DNA of 39,066 nucleotides from Balneolaceae bacterium. Its GTDB lineage: Bacteria > Bacteroidota > Rhodothermia > Balneolales > Balneolaceae. The notes beneath the pieces were generated by a model. The model was not told the origin of the DNA and did no database searches. It saw nothing but the letters and a program-made list of their open reading frames with translations. Within the stretch, counting starts at the first letter, position 1; each line of letters opens with the position of its first letter. Below, piece by piece: positions 8,294 through 16,057 of the stretch. The stretch is from NCBI GenBank assembly GCA_007694095.1, contig RECI01000183.1, positions 1 through 39,066 on the forward strand, written 5' to 3'. The position numbers were made by a program, and so were the translations under genes.

Positions 8294-8977
8294 ATGAAAA
8301 ATTCTGCAATGCTTATTGAAAAAATTTCATTTGTATCATGGCTGATCATTTTCAGCTTGTCATTTATTTTGGTACCTAATTCTGACCGGATTCAGTCAAA
8401 TGAAGGAACTGATCAGGAAAACGGCTGGATCTCCATCTGGGACGGAGAAACTCTCGATGGCTGGAGAGCCAGTGAAAATAAAGATTCTTTTTCAGTTGAA
8501 GATGGTAAGATTGTGGTGGATGGCCCCCGCTCACACCTCTTTTATGAAGGCCCCGTGGCCAATGGCGGCGATTTTCTCAATTTTGAAATGAAGGCCGAAG
8601 TCTATACCTATCCACAGGCAAATTCAGGAATCTTTTTCCACACCCGCTACCAGGAGGAAGGATGGCCACAGTATGGCTATGAAGCCCAGGTAAACGCCAC
8701 TCACAGTGATCGCAGGAAGACAGGCAGCCTCTATGCAGTAGCGGATGTGATGGACGATGCACCGCATGCAGACAATGAATGGTTCGAATATCACATTATC
8801 GTGGATGGAAAAGATATCACCTTCAAAATCGACGGCGAAGTGGTAAATGAATTTACCGAACCTGAAGACCGTGAAGGGACCATTAAACTGAGCCGCGGAA
8901 CTATCGCACTTCAGGCGCATGACCCAAACAGCAGGATATATTTTCGAAACATCCGCGTTCGGTTACTCCCGGATTAA
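8294..8977 (+). CDS. Exported DUF1080 (3-keto-disaccharide hydrolase-like) protein
   Basis: A 227-residue protein with an N-terminal hydrophobic signal or anchor (about residues 10-28) followed by one DUF1080 domain, a concanavalin/LamG-like beta-sandwich. Diagnostic stretches are 'GWISIWDGETLDGWRA' near the start, 'FLNFEMKAEVYTYPQANSGIFFHTRY', 'YGYEAQVNATHSD', 'RKTGSLYAV', 'EWFEYHIIVDGKDITFKIDGEVVNEF' and the closing 'RGTIALQAHDPNSRIYFRNIRV'. Family members act in the periplasm or on the surface on carbohydrates; some are described as hydrolysing 3-keto-glycosides. No lipobox Cys is evident. It is the first gene after the fucI terminator and 54 bp before the gamma-glutamyltransferase start. 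Its link to fucose or arabinose use is only positional. Confidence 0.88.
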   Translation: MKNSAMLIEKISFVSWLIIFSLSFILVPNSDRIQSNEGTDQENGWISIWDGETLDGWRASENKDSFSVEDGKIVVDGPRSHLFYEGPVANGGDFLNFEMKAEVYTYPQANSGIFFHTRYQEEGWPQYGYEAQVNATHSDRRKTGSLYAVADVMDDAPHADNEWFEYHIIVDGKDITFKIDGEVVNEFTEPEDREGTIKLSRGTIALQAHDPNSRIYFRNIRVRLLPD

Positions 8978-9031
8978 CAGGCCCGGTTTCGGTGGCAGTT
9001 GTATGCAATTGCCACCTCAAATTCTAACATT

Positions 9032-10741
9032 ATGATATTGAGATCATCAATACGGCTGTTAATAATTTTGATCGGTTTATCCCTGTTTCTGAGTGATCTG
9101 CTTCTGGCGCAGGACAGGCTTTCGGGTAAACTGTTTGCGACACGCTCGGAGGTGATTGCCAAAAACGGGATGGCCGCGACGAATCATCCGCTGGCCAGCC
9201 AGATCGCTGTTGATATCCTGAAGCAGGGAGGCAGTGCTGTAGATGCTGCCATAGCAGCTAATGTATTTTTAGGATTTGCCGATCCTGCCATGAACGGCCC
9301 CGGAGGCGACCTGTTTGCCATTATCTGGAGTGCAGATGACCAAAAACTCTATGGGCTCAATGCCAGTGGGAAATCGCCGGGTTCACTGACGCTTGACCAT
9401 TTCAGGGAAAGAGGATTGAACAGTGTCCCGGCATCAAGTCCGCTGGCGGTAACCGTGCCCGGAGCAGTGGATGGGTGGTACGAAATGCACGAAAAGTTCG
9501 GGAAACTGAATTTTGAGCAGCTTTTAAGTCCCACAATCAATTATGCCCGCGAAGGGATTGCCGTGCATGCCGAAGTTGCCGATTTGATGGATTTCCTCGA
9601 CCGCGACCTGATCCGATTTTACAGCCTTCCTGATGATTTTGAATGGAACCAGCTCGAATATTTCAGCAGCCTCTACAGGCCGAAGGGAAGGTTTCCTATA
9701 AAAGGGGAGTTGTTTCGTAATGAAGATTATGCGCGCACTCTCGAAAAGCTGGTAAACGGTGGGCGAGACGTGTTTTACAGGGGTGAGATTGGGCGTATCA
9801 TAACAGATCACATCCGGGCTGAAGGGGGTTTTCTGGCGATGGAAGATTTTGAACAACACTCATCAGTTTGGCTTAACCCGGTTTCCGTAAATTACCGGGG
9901 TTATGATGTATGGCAGATTCCGCCCCCCACCCAGGGATTATCTGTACTCCAAATGCTGAACATCCTGGAGGGTTTTGATTTTGAGGATTACGGTTTTGGC
10001 AGCCCGGAGCATATTCACTATTTCGCGGAGGCGAAAAAACTGGCGTATGCTGATCTGAGAAGTTTTGTGGCAGACCCGGATTTTAACGAGCTGCCTGTTG
10101 AAACACTCCTGTCGAAAGAGTATGCTGCCCAGCGGCGCGAGAACATCCGGCATGATTGGGCCGGCAGCTACGGCCCCGGCCTCGATTCCGACAGTCATAC
10201 CATTTATCTTACCGTTGCCGATAAAGATGGAAATATGGTATCGCTGATCCAGAGCAACTCCTGGTTATTCGGCTCACTGATTACACCTCCCGGCCTTGGT
10301 TTTCCGCTGCAAAACCGTGGCACGGGATTTACCCTGCAGGAAGGCCATCTGAATACGTATGAACCGGAGAAACGTCCGTTTCATACCATTATTCCGGCAT
10401 TTGTTACAAAAGACGGGAAACCGTATATCAGTTTCGGACTAACCGGAGGGGATATGCAGCCCCAGGGCCATGTGCAGATTGTGATGAACGTGGTGGATTT
10501 TGGAATGAATATCCAGGAAGCAGGTGATGCCCCCCGGATTCGCCATTCAGGTTCAGGTGCCGGGTCCATTGAACTAGAATCAGGTTTTAACTACGAAACC
10601 ATAAGGCAGCTGATGATTATGGGGCATGATGTGAAATATGGTTTCGAGCGTTTTGGGGGCTTTCAGGGTATCCTGTTTGATGGTACATTCTATTACGGAG
10701 CATCGGAATCCAGGAAAGATGGTCAGGCAGCTGGTTATTGA
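9032..10741 (+). CDS. ggt: Gamma-glutamyltransferase family protein
   Basis: A 569-residue Ntn-hydrolase precursor. I chose the ATG at 9032 because it gives a clean signal peptide ('ILRSSIRLLIILIGLSLFLSDLLLA'); an in-frame TTG at 8999 would add 11 hydrophilic residues before it. Family hallmarks are 'GMAATNHPLASQIAVDILKQGGSAVDAAIAANVFLG', 'MNGPGGDLF', 'LQMLNILEGFD' and, near the C-terminus, 'SFGLTGGDMQPQGHVQIVMNVVDFGMNIQEA'. The autoprocessing Thr is in S-H-T-I-Y-L-T-V-A-D-K-D-G (Thr390), aligning with Thr391 of E. coli GGT, so cleavage into large and small subunits is expected. It would transfer or hydrolyse gamma-glutamyl groups, such as glutathione, in the periplasm. The C-terminus is close to a repeat-rich intergenic stretch. 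No direct link to sugar catabolism is visible. Confidence 0.92.
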   Translation: MILRSSIRLLIILIGLSLFLSDLLLAQDRLSGKLFATRSEVIAKNGMAATNHPLASQIAVDILKQGGSAVDAAIAANVFLGFADPAMNGPGGDLFAIIWSADDQKLYGLNASGKSPGSLTLDHFRERGLNSVPASSPLAVTVPGAVDGWYEMHEKFGKLNFEQLLSPTINYAREGIAVHAEVADLMDFLDRDLIRFYSLPDDFEWNQLEYFSSLYRPKGRFPIKGELFRNEDYARTLEKLVNGGRDVFYRGEIGRIITDHIRAEGGFLAMEDFEQHSSVWLNPVSVNYRGYDVWQIPPPTQGLSVLQMLNILEGFDFEDYGFGSPEHIHYFAEAKKLAYADLRSFVADPDFNELPVETLLSKEYAAQRRENIRHDWAGSYGPGLDSDSHTIYLTVADKDGNMVSLIQSNSWLFGSLITPPGLGFPLQNRGTGFTLQEGHLNTYEPEKRPFHTIIPAFVTKDGKPYISFGLTGGDMQPQGHVQIVMNVVDFGMNIQEAGDAPRIRHSGSGAGSIELESGFNYETIRQLMIMGHDVKYGFERFGGFQGILFDGTFYYGASESRKDGQAAGY

Positions 10742-11037
10742 TGGAAAAGTGAAAAGTGAAAAGTGAAAAGTGAAAAATTGACCCAACTGCGCTGTCAACT
10801 TCGCTAAAGTTGACAATACGAAGTTTTACACGAAGTTGTGCTACGTAGACCAGGAAAGCTTCGTTGGATAAAAAAGCTGGAGTGGTAGCGACAGTCCAGA
10901 AACCCTGATCAATAAACTAAAAATTCAAAATTCATAATATAAAACTCCACATCACAAGAGCCCAATATCATCCGAGTCCACTTAAATAGTGGTAGAACTT
11001 TATTGATTAAATGTCTATATAATTCCTATAAATCACG
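10742..11037. repeat. Repeat-bearing intergenic region after ggt
   Basis: This 296-bp gap has no credible gene. It holds a tandem array of the 7-mer AAAAGTG (four units, 10745-10772), a perfect 9-bp hairpin TGTCAACTT/AAGTTGACA (10793-10801 with 10807-10815) and an element AAAAGCTGGAG..AGTCC (10872-10897) that recurs at 32024-32049. The A/T-rich final 120 bp presumably includes the promoter of the FGE-fold gene, but no clear motif stands out. Confidence 0.7.
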
Positions 11038-11922
11038 ATGATGAAAACCGTACTGCTGAGTTTCGTGGCCGTTCTTTTATTTCTCTGCGGATGTTCGAAT
11101 GATCAGTCTGCTGATGTTATCCCTGAAACCATTCCCGAAGGCATGGTGTTTGTTCCCGGTGGCACTACAACCATCGGTTCAGATAACGGATTGCCAAATG
11201 AACGCCCGGTTTTTGAAACAGTGGTAAAGCCATTTTTTATGGATAAAAATCTGGTAACTGTTGCTGATTACCGGCGTTTTGTTGAAAAAACTGGTTATGT
11301 CACCGAGGCGGAAAAGTTTGGCAATGGAGTGGTTTTTAATTTTGAAAGGGGTGAGTGGATGTTGATTGATGGCGTTTCCTGGGAATACCCGAATGGGCCG
11401 GATAATCCTGCTGCAGAAGACAACCACCCGGTCCGGCAGGTTTCATGGAATGATGCCAATGCCTACCTCGAATGGGCAGGCAAAAGACTACCCACAGAGA
11501 TTGAATGGGAACACGCAGCAAAGGGTGGGAAGAACATGGATCAGCCCTATGCTTGGGGCAGTTCACTGATTGAGCAGGGCAGGTATATGGCCAACACCTG
11601 GACGGGTACATTTCCGGTTGAAAATATAGCCGAAGATGGCTACCTGCAAACCTCACCGGTCGGGGAGTTCAATGTTACGGAACTGGGGCTTACCGACATG
11701 GGTGGAAACGTGTGGGAATGGACGTCAGACTGGTACAGGTCATACGTCCTGCGAGACCGCCCTTATAACCCGGCTCCGGAAAGCGAAAAAGTTTTGCGCG
11801 GCGGCTCATTCATGTGCAATGTCTCCTATTGCCACGGATACCGCGTTTCGGCCCGGAGCCATACCACGCCGGATAATGCCATCTTCCATGTAGGTTTCAG
11901 AGGGGTGAAGGATGCCGGTTAA
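11038..11922 (+). CDS. Formylglycine-generating-enzyme-fold (SUMF1/FGE-sulfatase) lipoprotein
   Basis: A 294-residue protein with a lipoprotein signal ('LLFLCGCS', lipid-modified Cys about residue 20) and a full FGE-sulfatase domain. Typical stretches are 'GMVFVPGGTTTIGSDNGLPNERPVFETVV', 'VTVADYRRFVEKTGYVTEAE', 'HPVRQVSWNDANAYLEWAGKRLPTEIEWEHAAKGG', 'DMGGNVWEWTSDWY' and 'VLRGGSF'. The two Cys of genuine formylglycine-generating enzymes, spaced C-x4-C, are present as Cys260 and Cys265, followed by 'YRVSARSHTTPDNA' as in the human active-site region. FGEs oxidise the active-site Cys of type I sulfatases. Export as a lipoprotein is unusual for that role, and no sulfatase gene lies in the window. 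It could be a true FGE serving sulfated fucans encoded elsewhere, or a binding protein that kept the Cys pair. Confidence 0.87.
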   Translation: MMKTVLLSFVAVLLFLCGCSNDQSADVIPETIPEGMVFVPGGTTTIGSDNGLPNERPVFETVVKPFFMDKNLVTVADYRRFVEKTGYVTEAEKFGNGVVFNFERGEWMLIDGVSWEYPNGPDNPAAEDNHPVRQVSWNDANAYLEWAGKRLPTEIEWEHAAKGGKNMDQPYAWGSSLIEQGRYMANTWTGTFPVENIAEDGYLQTSPVGEFNVTELGLTDMGGNVWEWTSDWYRSYVLRDRPYNPAPESEKVLRGGSFMCNVSYCHGYRVSARSHTTPDNAIFHVGFRGVKDAG

Positions 11923-11984
11923 AATGTAAATTTTTTTATGATTAACACGTATCAAGACAAAAGAACAAAGAAACAATTAAAGCG

Positions 11985-12881
11985 ATGAATTGGATATCTA
12001 TTTCAAAAAAACGGGGTAAGTCCACATATCTAAGGCTCTCCTTATTCATTGTTTTAAGCTGGCTTGCCTGTTTGAATTATCAGGTTTATGGCAGCAATCA
12101 AATATCAGCTTCTCTGACGGGTGATTGTTCACTTTATCAAACTGAAAAAGACACCATACGGGTGCTTAATTACAACATTCAGCACGGCAGAGGGATGGAT
12201 AATGTGTTGGATCTACGGCGTATTGCAGAAGTGATCATGAACAGCCGTGCCGATATTGTGGCACTCCAGGAAGTAGATATGGGTGTTGAACGATCATATC
12301 GATTCAATACAATGAAGATCCTGTCGGGTTATACAGGCCTTGAGCCTGTTTTCTTTAAAAATATAATTCACCAGGGGGGAGAATACGGAAACGGGATGTT
12401 ATCACGATTTCCTGTCCGTTCCAGCAGGAATTATCATTTTGTTGTAGATGGTGGTGGCGAACAAAGAGGCCTGCTGCAGGCTGAAGTAATTGTTGGGAAT
12501 CAAAAAATTGTTTTCATGAATACCCATCTCGATCACAGGCCGGATGAAACCCAGCGCATAATGAGCGTTGAACAAATTATTCAAACCCAATATGCTTACA
12601 GGGGTTTACCGGCAATCATTACCGGAGATTTTAATGATATTCCCGGTAGCAATATGCACCTCAAAATGAAAGAATATTATAAGGATGTGTGGGAGTTACA
12701 TGGAGATGGTGACGGCTTTACATTCCGGTCCGATCACCCGGATCGCAGAATCGACTACATATTCTACTCCAACAGCCTGGTTAAAGATGATACCCGGAAA
12801 CTCCGTCCTGTTTCAATCGAAGTACTCGATACTCAGGCTTCAGATCACCTGCCAATACTTGCTGTTTTTGTGTTGGAGTGA
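11985..12881 (+). CDS. Exported endonuclease/exonuclease/phosphatase (EEP) family hydrolase
   Basis: A 298-residue protein with a hydrophobic N-terminal export segment (about residues 15-36) and an EEP (DNase I-like) domain. Motifs in order are 'IRVLNYNIQHGRG' with the metal-binding Asn, 'DIVALQEVDMG' with the metal-binding Glu, 'FMNTHLDHRPDETQR', 'AIITGDFNDIPGSN' with the catalytic G-D-F-N, 'RRIDYIFYS' and the final 'ASDHLPILAVFVL' with the Asp-His pair. All catalytic positions look intact. Such exported members are metal-dependent phosphodiesterases on nucleic acid, phospholipid or inositol phosphate substrates; the substrate here cannot be told. It lies 62 bp after the FGE-fold gene and 61 bp before fuconate dehydratase, in the same direction. 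Confidence 0.9.
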   Translation: MNWISISKKRGKSTYLRLSLFIVLSWLACLNYQVYGSNQISASLTGDCSLYQTEKDTIRVLNYNIQHGRGMDNVLDLRRIAEVIMNSRADIVALQEVDMGVERSYRFNTMKILSGYTGLEPVFFKNIIHQGGEYGNGMLSRFPVRSSRNYHFVVDGGGEQRGLLQAEVIVGNQKIVFMNTHLDHRPDETQRIMSVEQIIQTQYAYRGLPAIITGDFNDIPGSNMHLKMKEYYKDVWELHGDGDGFTFRSDHPDRRIDYIFYSNSLVKDDTRKLRPVSIEVLDTQASDHLPILAVFVLE

Positions 12882-12942
12882 ATGAAATCATGACATAATT
12901 AATAACAATTTTAACCCCGCACATTCTAATCATTTCATAGTA

Positions 12943-14244
12943 TTGATTAAAATTGAACAAATCATCGTCAAAGACATCCGCTTTCCGACCAGCCGAACAC
13001 TGGACGGCTCGGATGCCATGAATCCGGATCCGGACTATTCCGCCGCTTATCTAATCCTGAAAACGAACCTTAATGGCCTGGAAGGCCACGGGCTCACGTT
13101 TACCATCGGTCGGGGGAACGAGCTTTGCTGTGCAGCCATTGAAATTCTTGCCGGCAAACTTGCAGGCCGGAATTTGAAGGATTTGACCGCCGACATGCGC
13201 GGGTTTTGGTCCGAGATTACCGGCGACAGCCAGCTTCGATGGCTGGGTCCGGAGAAAGGAGTGATTCACCTGGCAACCGGAGCCGTGGTGAATGCTGTTT
13301 GGGACCTCTATGCAAAAAGCGAAGAAAAGCCGTTATGGAGATTGCTGGCCGACATGTCGCCTGAAGAGATCGTAGGCTGTATCGACTTCAGTTATATCAG
13401 CGATGTATTAACTCCTGGTGATGCGGAATCGATATTGAGGAAAAAATCAGGCAGTAAAAAAGCAAGAATTGAGCAGGTGATGAAAGAGGGATATCCCGCT
13501 TACACCACATCTGCCGGGTGGCTTGGGTATAATGATGATAAAATCAAACGACTGTGCCGGGAAGCGGTTAAGGATGGCTTTACACATGTAAAAATGAAAG
13601 TGGGTTCCAATCTTGAAGATGATATTCGCCGGGCCGGTATCATCAGGGGAGAGATCGGTGATGAACGGTTTCTGATGATGGATGCCAATCAAAAATGGGA
13701 TGTAGATGAGGCCATATCAAACATGAAAGTACTCAGCCGCTTCAGCCCGCTGTGGATCGAAGAACCAACCAGCCCGGACGATATCCTCGGTCATGCACGA
13801 ATTGCGAAAGAAATTACGCCGGTTAAGGTGGCAACCGGGGAGCATTGCCACAACCGTGTGATGTTTAAGCAATTTTTGCAGGCAGGGGCCATGGATTTTT
13901 GCCAGATCGACAGTTGCCGGGTCGGAGGCGTAAATGAACTGCTTGCCATTATACTGATGGCGTCAAAGTTTGGAGTTCCGGTATGCCCGCATGCAGGCGG
14001 AGTCGGGTTGTGTGAGTATGTACAGCATCTATCGATGTTTGATTTTATAGCTGTAACCGGTACTATGGAAAACAGGGTGATCGAGTATGTGGATCATCTG
14101 CATGAGCATTTTCTCTATCCGGTAAACATCAAAAACGGCCGTTACATGCCGCCAATTGAGCCGGGCTACAGTATAGAAATGAAACCGGAATCTCTTCGGG
14201 ACTTTGCATTCCCCGGGGGTAAAATATGGATGGAACAGAATTAA
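12943..14244 (+). CDS. fucD: L-fuconate dehydratase (enolase superfamily)
   Basis: A 433-residue enzyme that dehydrates L-fuconate to 2-keto-3-deoxy-L-fuconate. It closely resembles Xanthomonas campestris FucD along its length: '[25 protein letters not shown]' near the start, '[12 protein letters not shown]', '[13 protein letters not shown]', 'IEEPTSPDD' and '[11 protein letters not shown]' types of stretches. Active-site residues are all kept: Lys219 (in V-K-M-K-V), metal ligands Asp247, Glu273 and Glu300, and His350 (in C-P-H-A-G-G), each one position before the Xanthomonas numbering. No in-frame ATG precedes the conserved N-terminus after the last stop, so the start is probably the TTG at 12943; ATT at 12946 is less likely. 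D-arabinonate may also be a substrate, as fucose-pathway enzymes often accept both. Confidence 0.95.
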   Translation: [433 protein letters not shown]

Positions 14245-14373
14245 TCCGGGATTGAGTAATTATTATTTGTTTTTTTATTTGCAGAAAGGTCAGGCGCTTT
14301 GCGCATTGCGAAGACCCGAACCTTTGAAAACAGCCAGGACTCTAAATACTGTACTGAAATTAGGATAGAAGCC

Positions 14374-15210
14374 ATGATTATTGACGCACATCAGCACTTC
14401 TGGAAATACAACCCTGCCACACATGCCTGGATTGATGATGGCATGAAGGCAATCAGAAGGGATTTTTTACCTTCGGATCTTCAGTCACATCTTTTAGAGA
14501 ATGGAATTGACGGATGCGTGTCTGTACAAGCCGATCAAACTGAACAAGAGACACACTTTTTACTTGAGTTCGCTGAGAATTATCCGTTAATCAAAGCTGT
14601 GGTAGGGTGGGTTGATTTATGGAGTAACAACCTTGAAGAACGGCTGGCCGATTTTTCAGGCTATCATAAACTGGCCGGATTCCGCCATATTCTCCAGGCA
14701 GAAGAACCGGAAAGAATGCTTGAGCCGGCTTTTTTACGCGGAATTGAAACCCTTCAAAAACACGGATACACCTATGATATCCTCATTTATCCCAGGCATC
14801 TTGACGCAGCCATAAAACTGGTACGGTTATTTCCGGATCAAAAATTTGTTGTTGATCATCTTGCCAAACCTCACATTAAAGACCAGGTTTTTGAACCATG
14901 GAAGTCGAAAATGCGGGAACTATCAACGAGCGGGAACGTGTGGTGTAAAATCTCGGGCATGGTGACTGAAGCGGACTGGAATCACTGGAAACCGGACGAT
15001 TTACATCCTTATATGGATTTTATTTTCGGGATTTTTGGGACTAAAAGATTATTATTTGGTTCGGATTGGCCGGTATGTCTTTTGGCCGGTTCGTACACGG
15101 AAGTTTACTCGGTTCTCGAAGAATATTTGTCTGGGTTTTCTTCAGATGAGAAGAGTGATGTACTTGGCAGAAATGCGATGGAGTTTTACGGTATCAGGCC
15201 TGAATACTGA
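14374..15210 (+). CDS. Amidohydrolase-2 family L-fucono-1,5-lactonase
   Basis: A 278-residue TIM-barrel hydrolase of the amidohydrolase_2 (COG3618) type. I start it at the ATG at 14374 ('MIIDAHQHFW'), preceded by a purine-rich AGGATAGAAG. The open frame reaches further up to a TTG at 14299, but those 25 residues are unlike the family. Motifs are the N-terminal D-A-H-Q-H-F-W metal motif, 'GCVSVQADQTEQETHFLLEFAE', 'GFRHILQAEEPERML', 'FVVDHLAKPHIK', 'VWCKISGMVTEADW' and 'RLLFGSDWPVC' with the conserved active-site Asp. Placed between fuconate dehydratase and the SDR, it should hydrolyse the L-fuconolactone made by the dehydrogenase. The role is inferred from family plus context, as in other bacterial oxidative fucose clusters. 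Confidence 0.9.
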   Translation: MIIDAHQHFWKYNPATHAWIDDGMKAIRRDFLPSDLQSHLLENGIDGCVSVQADQTEQETHFLLEFAENYPLIKAVVGWVDLWSNNLEERLADFSGYHKLAGFRHILQAEEPERMLEPAFLRGIETLQKHGYTYDILIYPRHLDAAIKLVRLFPDQKFVVDHLAKPHIKDQVFEPWKSKMRELSTSGNVWCKISGMVTEADWNHWKPDDLHPYMDFIFGIFGTKRLLFGSDWPVCLLAGSYTEVYSVLEEYLSGFSSDEKSDVLGRNAMEFYGIRPEY

Positions 15211-15237
15211 AATGTCAGAAATCATAAATTTCAACAT

Positions 15238-16023
15238 ATGGATTTAAACCTGGAAAACAAGGTGATGGCCATTACCGGCGGAGCAAGCGGCATTGGTGCT
15301 GCAATGGCAGAACGGTTTGCAGCCGAAGGTGCTGTTCCGGTGATTATTGACAAAAATAGTGAAGCAGGTGTAAAGTTGGTTCACAGGCTTAAAGAAGCTG
15401 GGCATAATGCGCTATTGATTACCAGGGAACTCGACTCATATGAAAGCTGCAAGAAAACAGTTGATGAAATACTGGAACAAACCGGCCGGATTGACGGCCT
15501 GGTCAATAATGCCGGAACCAACGACTCGGTCGGCCTTGAAAAGGGAACCCCTGAAGAATTTTTTCGTTCGCTGAAACAGAACCTGCACCATTACTTTTTT
15601 ATGGCACAGGCCTGTCTTCCGGAATTAAAACGAAACTGTGGGGTGATTGTCAATATGAGCAGTAAGACGGCGGTGACCGGTCAGGGCGGAACTTCAGGAT
15701 ATTCTGCCTCCAAGGGGGCGCAGCTTGCCCTTACAAGGGAGTGGGCTGTGGAATTGCGGGAATCAGGAATTCGCGTCAATGCTATAGTTCCTGCCGAGGT
15801 GATGACTCCTCAGTATGAAAAGTGGCTCACAGAAAATTTTGAAGACCCTTCAGAAAAAAGGGCAAGTATTGGTAACAGGATTCCGTTAGGGCGCAGGTTT
15901 ACTACACCGGAAGAAATTGCGGATGTTGCCGTTTTTCTATCATCGCCAAGGGCAAGTCATATCACCGGGCAACACATTTATGTGGATGGAGGGTATGTAC
16001 ACCTCGACCGTGCACTCGAATAA
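15238..16023 (+). CDS. SDR-family L-fucose dehydrogenase
   Basis: A 261-residue classical short-chain dehydrogenase. The nucleotide-binding T-G-G-A-S-G-I-G is at 13-20, N-N-A-G at 90-93, and the catalytic tetrad is Asn115, Ser142, Tyr155 and Lys159 (Y-S-A-S-K). The stretches 'VNMSSKTAVTGQGGTSGYSASKGAQLALTREWAVELR', 'VPAEVMTPQYEKW' and the C-terminal 'VDGGYVHLDRALE' resemble Burkholderia L-fucose dehydrogenases, which oxidise L-fucose (and usually D-arabinose) to the lactone. The start ATG lies 28 bp after the lactonase stop. It should supply the substrate of the neighbouring lactonase. A 2-keto-3-deoxy-L-fuconate dehydrogenase role, as in Xanthomonas, is possible but less well supported by the C-terminal region. 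Confidence 0.92.
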   Translation: MDLNLENKVMAITGGASGIGAAMAERFAAEGAVPVIIDKNSEAGVKLVHRLKEAGHNALLITRELDSYESCKKTVDEILEQTGRIDGLVNNAGTNDSVGLEKGTPEEFFRSLKQNLHHYFFMAQACLPELKRNCGVIVNMSSKTAVTGQGGTSGYSASKGAQLALTREWAVELRESGIRVNAIVPAEVMTPQYEKWLTENFEDPSEKRASIGNRIPLGRRFTTPEEIADVAVFLSSPRASHITGQHIYVDGGYVHLDRALE

Positions 16024-16057
16024 CATCAAACATCAAACCGAATGATAAATAACTGGT

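Noticed and set aside
8999-9031. TTG at 8999 as start of the gamma-glutamyltransferase.
   Set aside because: It would put 11 polar residues ahead of the signal peptide; the ATG at 9032 gives a normal one.
14299-14373. TTG at 14299 as start of the lactonase.
   Set aside because: The extra 25 residues are unlike the family, which begins at the metal motif near M-I-I-D-A-H-Q-H.
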